Source: Chaetorhynchus papuensis
Taxonomy: Eukaryota; Chordata; Aves; Passeriformes; Rhipiduridae
NCBI GenBank assembly: GCA_013396525.1
Contig: VWYX01000206.1
Span: 237,015 to 301,014, forward strand
Reading direction: 5' to 3'
Length of the DNA stretch: 64,000 nucleotides
Within the stretch, counting starts at the first letter, position 1. Every line of letters starts with the position of its first letter. Both the position numbers and the translations under genes were made by a program. This document shows, in pieces, positions 23,870 to 36,240 of the stretch. The notes beneath the pieces are model-generated. The model saw nothing but the letters and a program-made list of their open reading frames with translations. It did no database searches and was not told where the DNA came from.

Positions 23870-24175
23870 TCTTGTAGGAAAAGAGCACATAAAACACCGT
23901 GTGGATTAGATGGGAAGAAGCATGCCTGTTTCTCCTGCAATTAATATCATATGCAAATGAAATGTTTCCACTGGAAGTTTGCAAAAAGGGAATGCTGCCA
24001 CTTACTCCCATCTCTGCTGAGCTAAAAGGTTTCTCGCAGATAGCATTTTTCATGCCGTGCTGGTGTGCTTTACAGTTATTGAGCCCTGGCAAAATGTCTG
24101 TAAATCAACACTGTATGGATTCGGCATACATCCAGCTTGCAGGAACTAGCAAGTCACAGGGATTAATGGAATAGT
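23870..24175. promoter_or_regulatory. Candidate conserved noncoding element (octamer)
   Basis: Unique block with TTAATATCATATGCAAATGA containing an exact POU octamer (23951-23958), and GGATTAATGG near 24160. No repeat. The overlapping 91-codon plus-strand frame (23899-24174) has no recognisable domain. Confidence 0.35.
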
Positions 24176-25659
24176 ATGGGACCTGTTTGACTGACAGCGT
24201 GGGGGAAATGGATGCGGGTTCTGCTCTCCCTGCGGCTCCCACTCAGTGCAATGGGTTTTTCTCCCTCCCTTTGGTGTCTCCAAAAATACCAGGCTGCTGC
24301 TCTGAGATGCTGAAGGGCTGCTGTGCCCCTGCAGAGAGGGGCACATTTTGTGGGTGGAGAATTGCCTTTGCACAGCAAGTGCAGTGAGAGCAGAGTGCCC
24401 ACAGCACCCCTAAAAGCCAGAGCAGGTCTCTCACAAACGTGGGATGCTGTTAACATTTGGTGAAGATCCTGCAGACTGGTTCTCCTCACAGTGTTTTCTA
24501 CTCCAGAGGGACTCTGAACCCCAGCATGGTGAAGCCCTCGGTGCAGCTGAAGGTCTGTGATATGTGGGTTCTTCTCCAGGAGCTGGCAGCCTGCCCAGGG
24601 CATCAACAGTGTGCTAAAAGAGCCCGAGGAGGAAGGGGCAAAGCTGTTCTCTGCCTGTCTCCTGTGAACTGTCATCCTCCAACACCACACACACACAGCA
24701 GGTAAGTTTTCATGGCACTTGAGTAGAATAAAAATGATTGAAACCACCTTCCCTCTCCAGCAGCGGGGTCTTGCACCCAGGTTGCTCTCTATTAGACTTC
24801 ACCAGGAGAGAGTTTTAGCCAGGGCACTAAAAATTAATATTAAAACGGAAATCTGCATTTCTAAACTAGGACCTCATGCCCTCCTTCGGAGAAGAAGCAT
24901 TTTCCCTGCTCCTGTCTCCAGCAGTAATATGTTTAAACCTTTGAGGTTCCCATTTCTAAGCCGTGTCTTTGCTAATTTTGGTTCTTCTGGTGAGTACCAG
25001 GCATTTAAGAAAACCTGCCTGTTGTGAACAGCACACTGAGAGTGCAGCAGGGGAGATGGGTAACTCTCTTAAGCACAGTTATGTGCAAGAAGCAGAAAAC
25101 TGTTCAAGAGCCCATTCTAGCTGAGAATCAAAATGCATGGCATCCACAGATGTCCTAAAGTAGGATGGGAGTTGCTGGGGTGCGCCTGAAGCTACAATAT
25201 TAGGAAGATGATTTAATATCTTAAATCAGTACCAGGGAAGGCAGACATTGAAACATTAGGGCATTTCCTGAAGAAGTGCCACAATTAAGAGCCATTGCAT
25301 AACCCCTCCCAGTGTCAGAGTGGGGCTTGTTCTCAATCCTCAGTGGTTGTGAAAAGGCTCTCACACAGCTATGGCAGTCCTAAGGCGGTCAAATGGGGCT
25401 GCTGCAGTGGGTGGGAATCAGCCTTGCTGGAAGTTTGAACAGAGATCCCTTTGTTCAGGATCTGAAAATCGGTGCTCTGACAAGTTTACTTACAGCTGCT
25501 CTGGTTGTGCCTGTGGTGGCTGTGGGAGTTGTCTGTAACCTCAATAAAGCAGGCCTGGGTACGGCACCCTTAGTTCACATCCATCCATCCTCTCCTAACA
25601 AGGACTCACCCCACGAGCCCAGGTCCCTCTTGTCTACCAAAACCTTGGGCAATAGTATC
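24176..25659. other. Noncoding DNA; possible splice sites
   Basis: No gene recognised. A consensus donor CAG|GTAAGT lies at 24701/24702, with an acceptor-like TTCTTCTCCAG ending at 24579. A noncoding exon of about 122 nt between them is conceivable but unsupported. A 194-codon minus-strand frame (24163-24747) is unrecognised. Confidence 0.4.
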
Positions 25660-26050
25660 AGAGAGAGAGATTATGATAAAGAAATAAATAAAGAAGTCTA
25701 ATTTATGAAGCAAACCTTTCAAAGCGTTAAACCATTCATAGCTTTATGACTACATATTAATCTGCTCTCATTTATTGCTTTGTAAGGCTATTTTGACAAA
25801 AGTTCATTATCAAGACTGCTAAATGCTTTTAAAGCATTGATTGGGGGAATTATTACATCACGGTGATAGACACAGTGTGTTAAGATGGATTGTAAGGCTC
25901 GGACCATCTGAAATTTCCCCCCTTTTAATTGGATCGATCCCCAGAATAAACAAAGTTTAATTGAATTTTCAGGAAAATTGAGCAGTTGTTTTCAAGTCTC
26001 TGTCAATACACATTATTTCAATTACATGATGATAAGCATAGAGAGAGTTT
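25660..26050. promoter_or_regulatory. Strong candidate conserved noncoding element
   Basis: AT-rich, repeat-free block of about 390 bp with high motif density: TAATTG at 25926-25931 and again at 25958-25963, a SOX-type AACAAAG (25949-25955), an inverted repeat AATGCTTT-T-AAAGCATT (25822-25838), and TTTCAATTACATGATGATAA near 26015. It is one of the most enhancer-like blocks in the window by composition. No conservation data are available to me. Confidence 0.4.
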
Positions 26051-27864
26051 GCAAACAGCCTGAACGGAGGTGGAGGCTGCACACCAGAGAGGTTCCCTGC
26101 ACAGGCTTGGCTTTTACTTTCTTTTTTCCAGGATGAGCTACATTTCCCAAAAGCACATCAGCAAGGGCAGGGGCCCTGCTCCTGCTAGCTGGATTTCAGA
26201 GCATGATTACTGCTTGTCCCTCCTTTTCCCAGCTCTCCTTGTCTCCTGTCTAGAACTCATTCCCCAGGGTTCCAATAGTCTCTTCCTTACAATCCAAACA
26301 ATTTTTTCATAAAAAACCCAGGCTTTTTGTCCCAAGACCTCAAAACTACTTCGAAACATTGACCAAGATGTGCTGGCTCAGGAAGCTTTGCTGAAGTGAG
26401 GCTAAGAAGCAGTTGCCCCTTGCAGTCTCTCCTGCTCCATGTCCAAGCAACAGACACTTGTCTCCCAATCGCTCCACCTTCCCTGCAAATAGAAAATGGA
26501 AAGTGCTGGTGAAGCTATGTTGGAGTTCATGTCAGGAACATGTTCCCTTTTGAGGAAAGGAACCATTATTTAGGGAGTGGGGCAGAAAGCTGGAGGCAAG
26601 AGCACAGGCTCACCTGCCAGGTTTCATCACCTCTACCTGTAAGGCTGCACCGAGCCCAGAGGGGCAGTGAGGCTGAGCGCCTTTCTACTTACGCTGGGAC
26701 ACCTCTTTCAAAAGAAACAAATGCCATCAGCTTGAGACTTCTGGCAAATTTCTGGGCCCCTTGGAAATCTTTCTTCAACTCAGAAATATTTCCTTCTCCT
26801 CACAACCACCGAGTCTCTGCAAAAAAACATGGGAACCTTGACCAGAGGAAGAAGAATCCGGCATCCCTCGGGGATGAACAGCGTTGATGTAACGATGCAG
26901 AACAAAGCGTTCCCCTGGTTCTCCTTGTGTTTCTTTGAGCATCCAATTAGCAGAAATTCTTTTGTGCAGTGTTTTCCTCTTTCTTGTTGGTAGAAACCTG
27001 GTGGTGGTTTGGTATCATCTTCAGTGTCCTGAGATGCTCCCTGGCAGGGTGGTCTTCATGCCTTCCTGCTCCAAGGCTCCCTTCCCTGACACAGCTGCAG
27101 TGGTTTGAGAGGCAACTTAGCTGAGTCATTGTCTTTTGTATTTTCTTTCATTGAATAGCCACCCAAAAATTAAGATGCTCTGCTAAGGGACACAATACCA
27201 TATAAAACTTCTCCATAGTAATAAAAGCCCCTTTCTCCCCCTTCTTTCACAGCCCCAACTCATGGAATCTCGTATGAGTTCTGGTGAGTCCCACCAGGGA
27301 AACACAAGGTGCAAACTCCTTGCAGATGAAGGTGTTTCTCTTCTTGTTTTTCCTCCTTTAACAACACCTTTCTGTGTTCACCAGGGACACGCTGCCCTGG
27401 AGCACAGGCAGAAACAACCCAAACCATCATGGGACACTGGCATCCCGTGGGATGGATCAGAGTGCCTGTGCTGAGCTTGATGCACCAGTTATGGGTGATA
27501 ATAGGTGGGTTCCAGTCTGGTAATACCATCAGGAAGGCAGGACTCAAGAGCAGCGATGCTGGGATATCCTGGAACAAGAGGCAGGATGTGGCTCAAGCTG
27601 CATCTTGGCCCTGTGGAGTCCAGGCAGGACGTTCTGAAGCTCAGGGGTTGGTGGTTGTGCCCTGCTCCTGCAATTCACCTGCAACCTCCTGTTTGATTCC
27701 CCTTCTCCATCCACCTGCACTGCTCCCCTGACCCTGAGCAGTCCAGGTGACACCAGCTGCCCTGAGAGCTGCAATTAGAGGCTGGCATGGGGCAAAGTGT
27801 GCTGGCCTCAGGGTCAGGATAGCTCCCTCCAGGGCTCCCTGCTGCAGCCGCCAGCCGAGGCATA
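26051..27864. other. Noncoding unique DNA, no gene seen
   Basis: Mixed-composition sequence with frames up to 115 codons (26540-26887, plus) that I do not recognise. No transposon is recognised. Confidence 0.5.
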
Positions 27865-28830
27865 AAGGATATAGCTGTTGTTATAGATTCGTTAGTTATT
27901 CATTGTAACAGCCTTGATCCTAATGAATTCATTTGGTATTCATTGGCTGTCACGCACAGTTTTGTAAGTCTTCAGCTCTAATTTAGGACAATTAAAATGA
28001 AGTGTTAGCAAGCAATGTTTCCCCTGCATTGCACAATCTATAATATTTTCTTTTCAGGGGAGGGATGCAGACTAACCCTGCTCACGCTGCTGATGTTATC
28101 AGGGAGTGAAATCTTACAGCTTGATCCTGCAATGCTTAATGAATTAATACAGCAGATATAATTTTCATGGGTCAGTGTGTTGTGCTGGCCTGCAGATCTG
28201 TCTAGATTAGGCCTAGGGGAAGACTAATTGAAAAATACATGTCTTGGTTTGCTTAAAAACAATAAGCAGATATCTACCAGGGAGAAACATACAAACAAGA
28301 TGCATAAAAGCAAGCCAGCGATTTGTCATAGGCTTCATAGTTCATGTTGTAAATTAGACAATCTTTCATAATCACAGAGCTGGGGGAAGGGGAGAACCGA
28401 ATCAATTTGCCTGTAAAATTCTAAGTCCTTTTGAAAACACAATTGAAATATAATTCCTCTGTGTTTCCCAGTTAATTATCATTTACAATATTTCTGGCAT
28501 CAAAGCTTTACTAGCATGGAGGGATCATTTCTTCATCACAATACCACTTTCAGGATTCATTTATCTTGTCTTTTAGACTAATTATCCCCAAATTCACCAA
28601 TAGACTGTCACACTTACATGCTCCAATAAATGTAGTTTTAAATCAGCAGCTTACTTTGCTGCAGTGGTACAAGCTTTCCTGAATTGTGTCTAACTAGAGT
28701 CATTCATCTGTGATCACAACACTAAAGGGAGAACAACAACATTAAGGTTTGTATGAATGATCATGCTTATTTATATGCAAATACGTCTGACAAATCAATA
28801 ATGTATGATTTAGCTGCTCACTGTGCATTA
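27865..28830. promoter_or_regulatory. Long AT-rich candidate enhancer block
   Basis: Nearly 1 kb of repeat-free AT-rich DNA with few open frames. It contains AATGAATTCATTTGGTATTC near 27922, TTAATGAATTAATAC near 28137, many TAAT cores, and an exact octamer ATGCAAAT (28775-28782). Composition changes sharply to GC-rich at about 28840. It may be several separate elements. The role is inferred. Confidence 0.35.
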
Positions 28831-30939
28831 GTAGAAGTGCCGCCAGTCCCAGGTGGCGGCCTCAAAAGGATCCTCAGCTCTTCCCCCTCCCCGTCTCGGT
28901 CCCGATTCAACCAACATCTCTGGTCAAGTGGCTGCGGGATCAGCTGCTGCCTCCTCCCCGTGTGCTGGTGGCACTGGCAGCCCCCACTGCTGCCGAGGGG
29001 ATGGGGAGGGGAGAGGCTGGTGGGGAGGGGAGGGAGCCACCGTGGGGACCCCAGGATGGGGTGCAGTGGGAGTGGGGACGGCAGCATCTGGCTGTCCACA
29101 GGCTGGGGCTATCACAGGCTCATTCCTCCAGATTTCAAGCTGATCTGGAGCATAATAACACCCCAAGTGGAGTCAGTCCTGCATGCCAGCCTTTCAGTAC
29201 TCTGTCCTACTCCCTTTTCCCATCCAGAGAGCAGCTGTCTGTCTGAACTGCCTCCATTGGCTGCAGAGGGTCTGTCACCCTGTCCAGCTGCACTGTCTGT
29301 ATGACCCAGCCCTTCTGCACAGCCCTGCCTGGGCCTGCTCTGCAGAGAGGGCTCCTCACTCACCCCAGCCTCATCCCCTCCGCTGTCCGTCGCTTTCCTT
29401 TCTGCCCTGCCACCCCCAATGGTGAGCAACACCAAGCCATGGGGTTTTCTGCACCACGATTCCTCTCAGAGAGGTGTTTTTCCTCCTTTCCCAAGGTCTC
29501 AAAACCTCTCTTTTCCGGAAGGAAAAGGGGCAGGAGCACTAGTGGGTGTATGGAGCTGTGTTGTCCATGTCCTACACCGCTTGTGCACACCATGATGTAT
29601 CTGCACCTGCCTTGTGGACCAGCCATCAGGGTCTAAGTGATAGCCAAAATAAGTAAATATTAAATATCTCTATCTTGTACCTGAGTAAATGTGGATGCTG
29701 GGCTAAATGTTAACGTGGTTAAAGTGAATTCCTGCATTTCTTCTGAGCTGTGCTTATGGCTGTGGTGAGTTGGGCTTTCAGCTAAGGCCAGAACTGGGTT
29801 GTGAGTCAAAAAACCCAGCCCTGCTCTGAACTATTGTTATTATTCTTGCTATACGCTTCAGGCAAAGAAGTAATCATGTCCTCCTGACCAAGGCAGACTG
29901 AAATCCTTCTTATTCAGTTGCCCAGAAAAATCTGGATGCTATGGTGAAATAGAAATAGTTCTTGTTCCCCCCCCACACCCCCCAAAGCACCTCCAGGAAG
30001 GGGTGAGAATGGGTGCAGAAGGCTGTGTGTGTTCCCATGCAAAGGGAAAGGGCAGCACCACCTGCACCTGGCAACCATCCGGGATGGGGGGCTGATTTAC
30101 ACCTGCTTTACAGGACTCCTTGTCTCATCCTGGCATCACCTGATGTCCATCTCCATTTTCTCTCTGCCCTGGGTAGGGATACCCACATCTGATACAGGGG
30201 AGTGCAGGCAGCCTGTCCTGGAGCTCTCATTAGCCATGACAGGTGAAGAGAAGTGCAACTTGAACAAATGCTGTGCCGTACGCTCTGTGCCAGCGATAAA
30301 TTGCTCAGTTGTTGCCAGCTTTGGAGGAGCTACTCAGAAAGCTGTGAAAGCAAGCAAGAAATCCCAGCGTACACAATGCTGGGGGGACGAGGGGAGGAGT
30401 AAGTTTAATGGCCTGCATGAATTGTCAAGCAAACCCTCTGCAGACTTCAGCATCTTCCCTGGCACATTCTCATTCTGACACAGAAGCGACATTTATAGGT
30501 TGTAACTCTTAGGAGCAGTTGGTCTCTCTGGCACTATTACACTTAAATGTGAAGGGCTTCATCTGCTGACTATCACAGTGGAAAAGGCAAGTTGAGCAGT
30601 TAAAGGAACAGTTCAGGAAGATCCCCCAGGGAAGGAGTGAGCAAAAGAGAATAATCAGGCGTTTCCACAACTTGCCCCAGTAGTGTATTAGTTTCTGGTG
30701 ACTAAGCTGCTTTTAGCTTTCCCAGTTTATTTTTAATCGTGTCTATACAACATACTGCTGGTATTCCCATTGCATTTATAATTATAATTGGCTATCTAAC
30801 TAAATGGCCTGTGGATCTGTGTGCTGGGAAACACGCTGTGCAGATGTGTTGGGCTGTGTGCACACGCACACAGACCTGCACATCCTCACTCCCCTGCCCT
30901 CACACATCCCGCCTCAGAGATTGAATTAGCTTAGAAATG
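28831..30939. other. GC-rich then mixed noncoding DNA
   Basis: The first 600 bp are GC-rich and give many overlapping chance frames on both strands (up to 183 codons, 28753-29304, plus). None has a recognisable domain. A G-quadruplex motif is listed separately. C-rich tracts lie at about 29967-29982. The remainder to 30.9 kb is ordinary unique sequence. Confidence 0.5.
28997..29034 (+). other. G-quadruplex motif
   Basis: Six G-runs on the plus strand: GGGG at 28997, 29003, 29008, 29022 and 29027, then GGG at 29032. The loops are 2, 1, 10, 1 and 1 nt. This easily satisfies the usual G3+N1-7 rule using four of the runs, so folding is likely in vitro. A role in replication or transcription is not shown. 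Confidence 0.7.
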
Positions 30940-31080
30940 GAGCATCTGCACAACCGATAATTTCATTACTGGGGAAAGCAGGAAACTGTGTTTCTCAATG
31001 AAGCTCAGATTATGAATCCGGTCATTTGCATTGGAATTTTAATGGGCTTGTACAAAAAAGGGCTGGTACACATCAGTTCC
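30940..31080. promoter_or_regulatory. Candidate conserved noncoding element (octamer)
   Basis: Short AT-rich unique block with TTTCATTACTGG, GATTATGAATCC and an exact reverse octamer ATTTGCAT (31024-31031). Regulatory role inferred. Confidence 0.3.
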
Positions 31081-32149
31081 TCTTTGAATGAGGGGTAATG
31101 TAAGGGAGATGCTGCACGCTGTCAACAGATGCTGGACAGAGTAGGAGGTTGTGGTGGGCAGACACATCCCCACCAGTCCTGCAGAAAAGCAGATGAAGAA
31201 TTGGTGCCTGTGCTCTGCTGGGCCATTCTTTCCATGGAGGGTGCAGACTGCTGCTTTAAAGAACTTAATATCCTTGCCATGTTTGGTGACTGGACCTCTT
31301 TGCTATGAGGGGACAAGAGTGATGGCCAACATCCCAGGGCTTGGACCAGTGCCCTGGGCAGGGCCTTTTTGGGATGAGATCTGAGGGGCTTTCATGGAGG
31401 ACAAAGGATTTTATGTGGGGTTCGAGTCTGAATCCTTGGATAATCTTCAGAAAGAGGATCCATACCCTGAGATACAGTCCCATATAGACTATGATGTGCA
31501 AGCCGCACTATTCATAGGCAAGAAGTAGTTCTTGCTTTCATATATTATTTTCCCCTTCCATCAGCCCAGACTCACTGGCATAGCAAGTATCATCAGCTGT
31601 TGCAACAGTCCTGCATTTTGGATGATGCTTTTTCTACGAGGTCTGGGCCTCCTTGCAGTCCTGGCGGGTTGATGAGGCTTTGTAGGTGGCCTCCCTATGA
31701 GCAGAAACACCCTGCAGCTCTCTCTGGAGTGATAGAGTGGAAGACTACATCTCCCAGCAGCCCCAGGAAGGAACAGGATGAGAGTTTAAGGGTGGGTTGG
31801 ATTCTCTTCCCAAACAAATGGCACTTGGAACGTCAATCTCTGATTAGCATTCTGCAGCTTTTGTTTTCAGTAATGCTGAAGAAGTTCACAAGAATGGGAA
31901 AAGACATTTGTTGCATCAGTTTTGCAAGAGATTTTCTCAGAGAGAGACACGCACACACAGAAATCAGGCAGATAAGCTCTCATCCCGGCCTGCTGAGGCT
32001 CTTCCTGCAGGGTGCTTGCTAATATGAAATATTAAAAGTGCCATGTTCTTTCCTTTATGTATTTCTTCATACTCAGTCTGGCCACTCAGTTGATATGTAA
32101 ATAAAGTGCACCACCACTCTATAAACTGCAGATACTCTGCATTATTTAA
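31081..32149. other. Noncoding unique DNA, no gene seen
   Basis: Mixed sequence. A 140-codon plus-strand frame (31600-32022) is unrecognised. No repeats recognised. Confidence 0.5.
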
Positions 32150-32480
32150 GCTGCGAAGGTGATGCATCATCCGTTATGTGGCTCATTGGGGGAGCCCCGC
32201 TGTGTATTTGGCAATAAAGCCTCAGAGCGCCTCATCAGAAACAGCAGTTGGTCCAGGGGAAGTTCATTTATGCATGAAATATTCACAGAGCAACAATGCA
32301 AACCTTAAACATCAGTAATTGTTAGATTTCTATTGCCGCTAACTAGTGTCTCTAAATTATTGCAAAAGACCAGCCAATTTGCAAATTACATATATTTGTC
32401 ATGCTCTTGTACCTTTAGTGAAGAGCCCATAATGGTGATAGCATTTTTAATGTACACAGCCACTGAGCCTCCTTTGGAGA
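32150..32480. promoter_or_regulatory. Candidate conserved noncoding element
   Basis: Unique, repeat-free block containing TTTATGCATGAAATATTCAC near 32268, AGTAATTGTTAGATTTC, an AATTTGCAAATTAC palindrome-like core near 32376, and a TTTTTAATG stretch. No frame longer than chance. Enhancer-like in composition. Confidence 0.35.
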
Positions 32481-35420
32481 GCTAGCCAAAGACTAGCTCT
32501 GTAATGGGAAGGGCTGGCCAGGGTTCTGGAGAAAGGCCCTGCTGGATTAACTGAGTCATTGCCTGCAATTCTTTTCCCAAATGTTTATCTCCAGCTTTAA
32601 GACTAAGAAGAAACTCAATCCAGGATGGTCCTTCCACTCTCTGTGGAGAAATTCTGTCTCATCATGACACGAGGAACACGTAGGGCCATGACATGAACAA
32701 GCCCAGCTCAGGCTTTTGCAGGGTTTGTGCTGTTCAGTCCCTGCCACACGACAATGAGTTTGTCCATGGCCCAGTGGTCTCACAATTAGGGAGCAGGACC
32801 TCTGGAAAACACAGCCTGAGGTTCCATGTCGAGAACAAGGCAAAACAAATGCCTGATGTAACCCTCTCGAAGGGTACAGAGCTGCTCCAGGGATACAGAT
32901 ACCTGAGGAAATTTGACCAGGTCTGTTTGCACCACCCTGCTGGTGGGCTCTGAAAAGAGGAAGGTGATAAACAGATCCCCTGGTTCTGAGCTGTGCTGGA
33001 ATTAGGAGTGACGCTGGTCCAAGGGTTTGTGAAATGCTCTCGATTTCAAGCTGGGGAGTTTTCAACTGCCTTTAGTCATGCAGAGCATGAAGACTGTCTG
33101 GAAACTACAGCTGGGTGCTCTCATCCTGCCTGTCCTGCAGTACCTGTCTCTCTGTCCCCACCCCTTCAAGAGCTCCAGCCAGAGCAGGGCCAACCCAAAG
33201 GGATCCTCTCTGCTGGGAGCCAAGTGCTGCCACAGCAAGTGAGGAATTCATTTAATAACTTCAGATTCATTAATATCCCTCCCTGCAAGACCCAAAATAA
33301 CAACTGGGAGATCAAAGGGTCAATTAACACTCACAGTCTGTAATCTATCAGCAGATTAATTTCTGAGTCGCTTTATGACCGAGTGTTCCCTACAAAAGTT
33401 GGAGAAGGAAAATGCTCTGTCCCTGTCTTTCCTCCTCCTGGTTAATACTTAACAGAAGTTTTTTAATGTGCTCTCCCATTCAATACAGTAATAAAATACA
33501 GCATCACCTCTGACAAATCTCTTCCTCTCCACAGAGGAAAGGGTGTATTTCCCCAGCTGGCACCATGCTGCTTTGTCTTTTACACCGTGTGTCTCTCTGG
33601 GAACAGAGGCTGCTCCATCAGGTTGATAAAACACAAACTCGCCAGGCATATTGGCCCCTCGGGAGGAGTCCTTAGCTTTGCAGAGGGTGAGGGCCAGGAG
33701 CATCATTTCCTGGCTGTGAGCAGTGGGCAGTGCTGGCTTTCTGTGTGTCTGGTTATCCCAGAAGAGGTTAACGGCTGTGGTGGCACCTCCTCCTCCCCCC
33801 GTGGATCTCAGAGTAATCTCCAGGAGGGATTTGATCCCTTCCACGTACAAATTGTTGTTTGCTGACAAGAGGGGGAAGGAGGTAAGGAGAGCTTTTTGCA
33901 CCATTAAATAACCTACAGTCATCCCAGACACGAAGGGCAGAGGGGGATGAAGCTCTCAATGTGCTTTCAGAGAAAGGGCAAGGCCCCCTCTGGGACGTTC
34001 CCTTTGGCTTCAGAGATGTGACCTCTGTGCCAACTCTGCACGTGCCAGTTTTAAGTTTGCCTTGTCCCTATGGCTTTGTCTTTGTGAGGGGGCAAAGAGG
34101 AGCGTTGCCAGCAGATACAAGCTCAGAGACCAGCACTTTGTCTGCTCTGTTTGCTCCATCTCAGACCCTCAGTGCTGCCCTTGGAGGAGCAGAGCTTGGG
34201 ATATCAGCCGTGTGCTAGGCTGGTGTCTCTGGGCTGCAAGAGCGCGACCTCCACCTCACACCAGGGTCCTCAGCTTCCTCATTGCCCCCACTTCCAGAGC
34301 TTGGGCTGAGGGACCTGTGAACAGCCGGATTTGAAAAGTGGAATTAGTTAAAATGCATGTGTTGAACATGCAATTTAAACTGTCTCAGCCCCCCACCTGC
34401 AAGCTGGGGCAGCGGCATGTCTGTACTTCCTGGGCAGCAAAGACAGATACCCTGGAAATTTTGTAGTGCACAAATATTGCAGGAAAAGGCTCCGTGAGTG
34501 GGTGAGATGGCTGGCTTCATCCTGGCTCTGCTTGGAGGAAGGAATTACATCCTCATCAATCTTGTGCAAGGAGGCAGCTCAAAACCAGAACCTGAGCAGC
34601 AAAATGGCACCTTTTGGCTACCCAGCAGGAGGTGACAATAAAAGTTAATTTAAAAAAAAAAAAAAGTGCACTGAAGTTTTTAGTCACTTAACGAAATGAA
34701 TTTCTGTGCAAGTTCTGAAGCTGAACTCTCTCAAAGGTGATCACTCGTGACTTCAGGTTTCTCTTTGACTTGTTTTATGATGTTTGCTGAAAGTTCAGAA
34801 AATTAAATCTTTTGCAGTTTCAGAAATGCACATGATGGATGTGTTTTGGGATTCAAATCAAGGGAGGGAGAATGCTTCTTTAAATTATTAGTTTGGCTTC
34901 CCTCCACCATGCTGCCGCTCTGTTAATTAAACAGCGGACATATGTTAAGGCTGTTTTACAAGCATCTGGAAAGAAAAATTAACATTTTTTATCACTGTCA
35001 CTGTAATTTCTTAACTGTATGTATATGTGGGCAATATGAAAATTAGTTTCATTTAAAAGTTGGAGTGGTTTGCTTTGATTAGAAGACAAGCAGGGGAGTG
35101 AAGGAGAAGTCTGATAACTGAAGAATAATCTGGCCCAGAGAATGGGAGGCAAAATGTGATGCTCACTGACTCTGGTCAGCCTGGGTGGAAATTTAATGGT
35201 GTATATTTGTATTAAAACAACTCTGCTGTGCATTTCTGTTGGTGTTTTCATGGTAATTTACAAACAAAACAAAGATCCCTCTGCGGAGCAGGTTTTGGAT
35301 GGTCATTTTGGACTTTGTGCTGCACTCCGGGCTGGTTGGCTTCTCTCACCCTGCAGCTCAGGACCCCCAGAGCCTGGGTGCACCAGCACAGGGGCTTGAG
35401 TGTTGAGCCTGGCACTTCAG
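32481..35420. other. Noncoding unique DNA, no gene seen
   Basis: No recognised gene. Frames of 169 codons (32556-33065, minus) and 160 codons (33449-33931, minus) overlap others and have no domain I know. An AATAAA plus A-tract is listed separately. The 34.7-35.2 kb stretch is AT-rich. Confidence 0.5.
34637..34665 (+). other. AATAAA followed by A14 tract
   Basis: AATAAA at 34637-34642 is followed nine bases later by 14 consecutive A (34652-34665). This is the layout of a retrocopied mRNA tail or a poly(A) signal. No recognisable gene body precedes it, so a chance A-tract remains possible. Confidence 0.3.
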
Positions 35421-35745
35421 GACAATCATTACGGCTTCAAGCTGACAGAGGGCAGGCTTAGATTGGATATTAGGAAGAAATTCTCTGCTGTGAAGGTGGT
35501 CAGACACCAGCACAGGTTGACCAGAGAGTGTCTGAGTGATACATAACTGTCCCATCCCTGGAAATGTTCTAGGCTGGGTTGGAAGGGGCTTGGAGCAACC
35601 TGGGACAGTGGAAGGTGTCCCTGCCCATGGTGGGAGTGCTGGAACTAAGATGGTCTTTAGGGTCCCTTCCAACCCAAACCATTCTATGGTTCTGTGATTC
35701 TGTGATTCTATAATTCCATGATTCCATGAGTCTATGATTCTGTTG
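35421..35745 (+). mobile_element. CR1 LINE 3' fragment with terminal repeats
   Basis: A CR1 3' end in plus orientation. It starts near the 'ACGGCTTCAAGCTGACAGAG' stretch, followed by 'TTAGATTGGATATTAGGAAG', 'CCCATCCCTGGAAATGTTCT', 'GGAAGGTGTCCCTGCCCATG' and 'GTCCCTTCCAACCCAAACCA'. It ends in about seven imperfect ATTCTRTG-type octamers (roughly 35685-35742), the hallmark CR1 terminal microsatellite. No reverse transcriptase remains. It is diverged in the middle (around 35490-35550). Confidence 0.92.
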
Positions 35746-36059
35746 TGTGATTTGGACTGTACTGTCCCTCTCACAACACTTCTGGCACAAAGTCTTCCAG
35801 AAGGGGAGACCTCCCTCCTGGAAAATGGGGATCCTCAGGGTTCCGCTGTGAAAATGGCTTGGCAGTGGTTGTAGAGGAGCTGTGTGTGGCCTCTTTCAGT
35901 CTTTTCAGCCTCTTTCACTTTCAGCCTAGATGAGAAGGCCGAGAGGAAGAAGAAGAGTGTCAAAATTGCTGTCTGAAGCTGGAAGCTGCTTTCCAAAGCT
36001 GGAGGCAGCAGCAAGCCCTGCTCTGGCCTGGGCTGGGGGAGCCTTCTCAGGTTGCACAA
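35746..36059. other. Noncoding DNA, no gene seen
   Basis: Unique sequence with CTTTCAG-like short reiterations at 35899-35928. Minus-strand frames here are unrecognised. Confidence 0.45.
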
Positions 36060-36240
36060 TGTGCTGCACTGTGTAAATTAAACAATATGTTCCTAAACTG
36101 ACAGATTGGACAGACTCCATTTCCAGGATTCCCAGTCCACACTTGCTAATTATAGCAATATGTTGTTTATCAGTGAAGAATTGTCCAAATCCAAATTTCC
36201 CTGAGTAATGAGGTACACTTAACTCCAGCTGGACGGGATA
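36060..36240. promoter_or_regulatory. Candidate conserved noncoding element
   Basis: AT-rich unique block with GTAAATTAAACAATATG, TTGCTAATTATAGC and GAGTAATGAGG motifs. No repeats. Role inferred. Confidence 0.28.

Noticed and set aside
24163..24747. 194-codon minus-strand frame as a gene
   Set aside because: Overlaps several unrelated frames on both strands and encodes nothing recognisable.
28753..29304. Cluster of overlapping frames suggesting a GC-rich exon
   Set aside because: All frames on both strands are open because of local GC richness. No splice-site pair or known domain.
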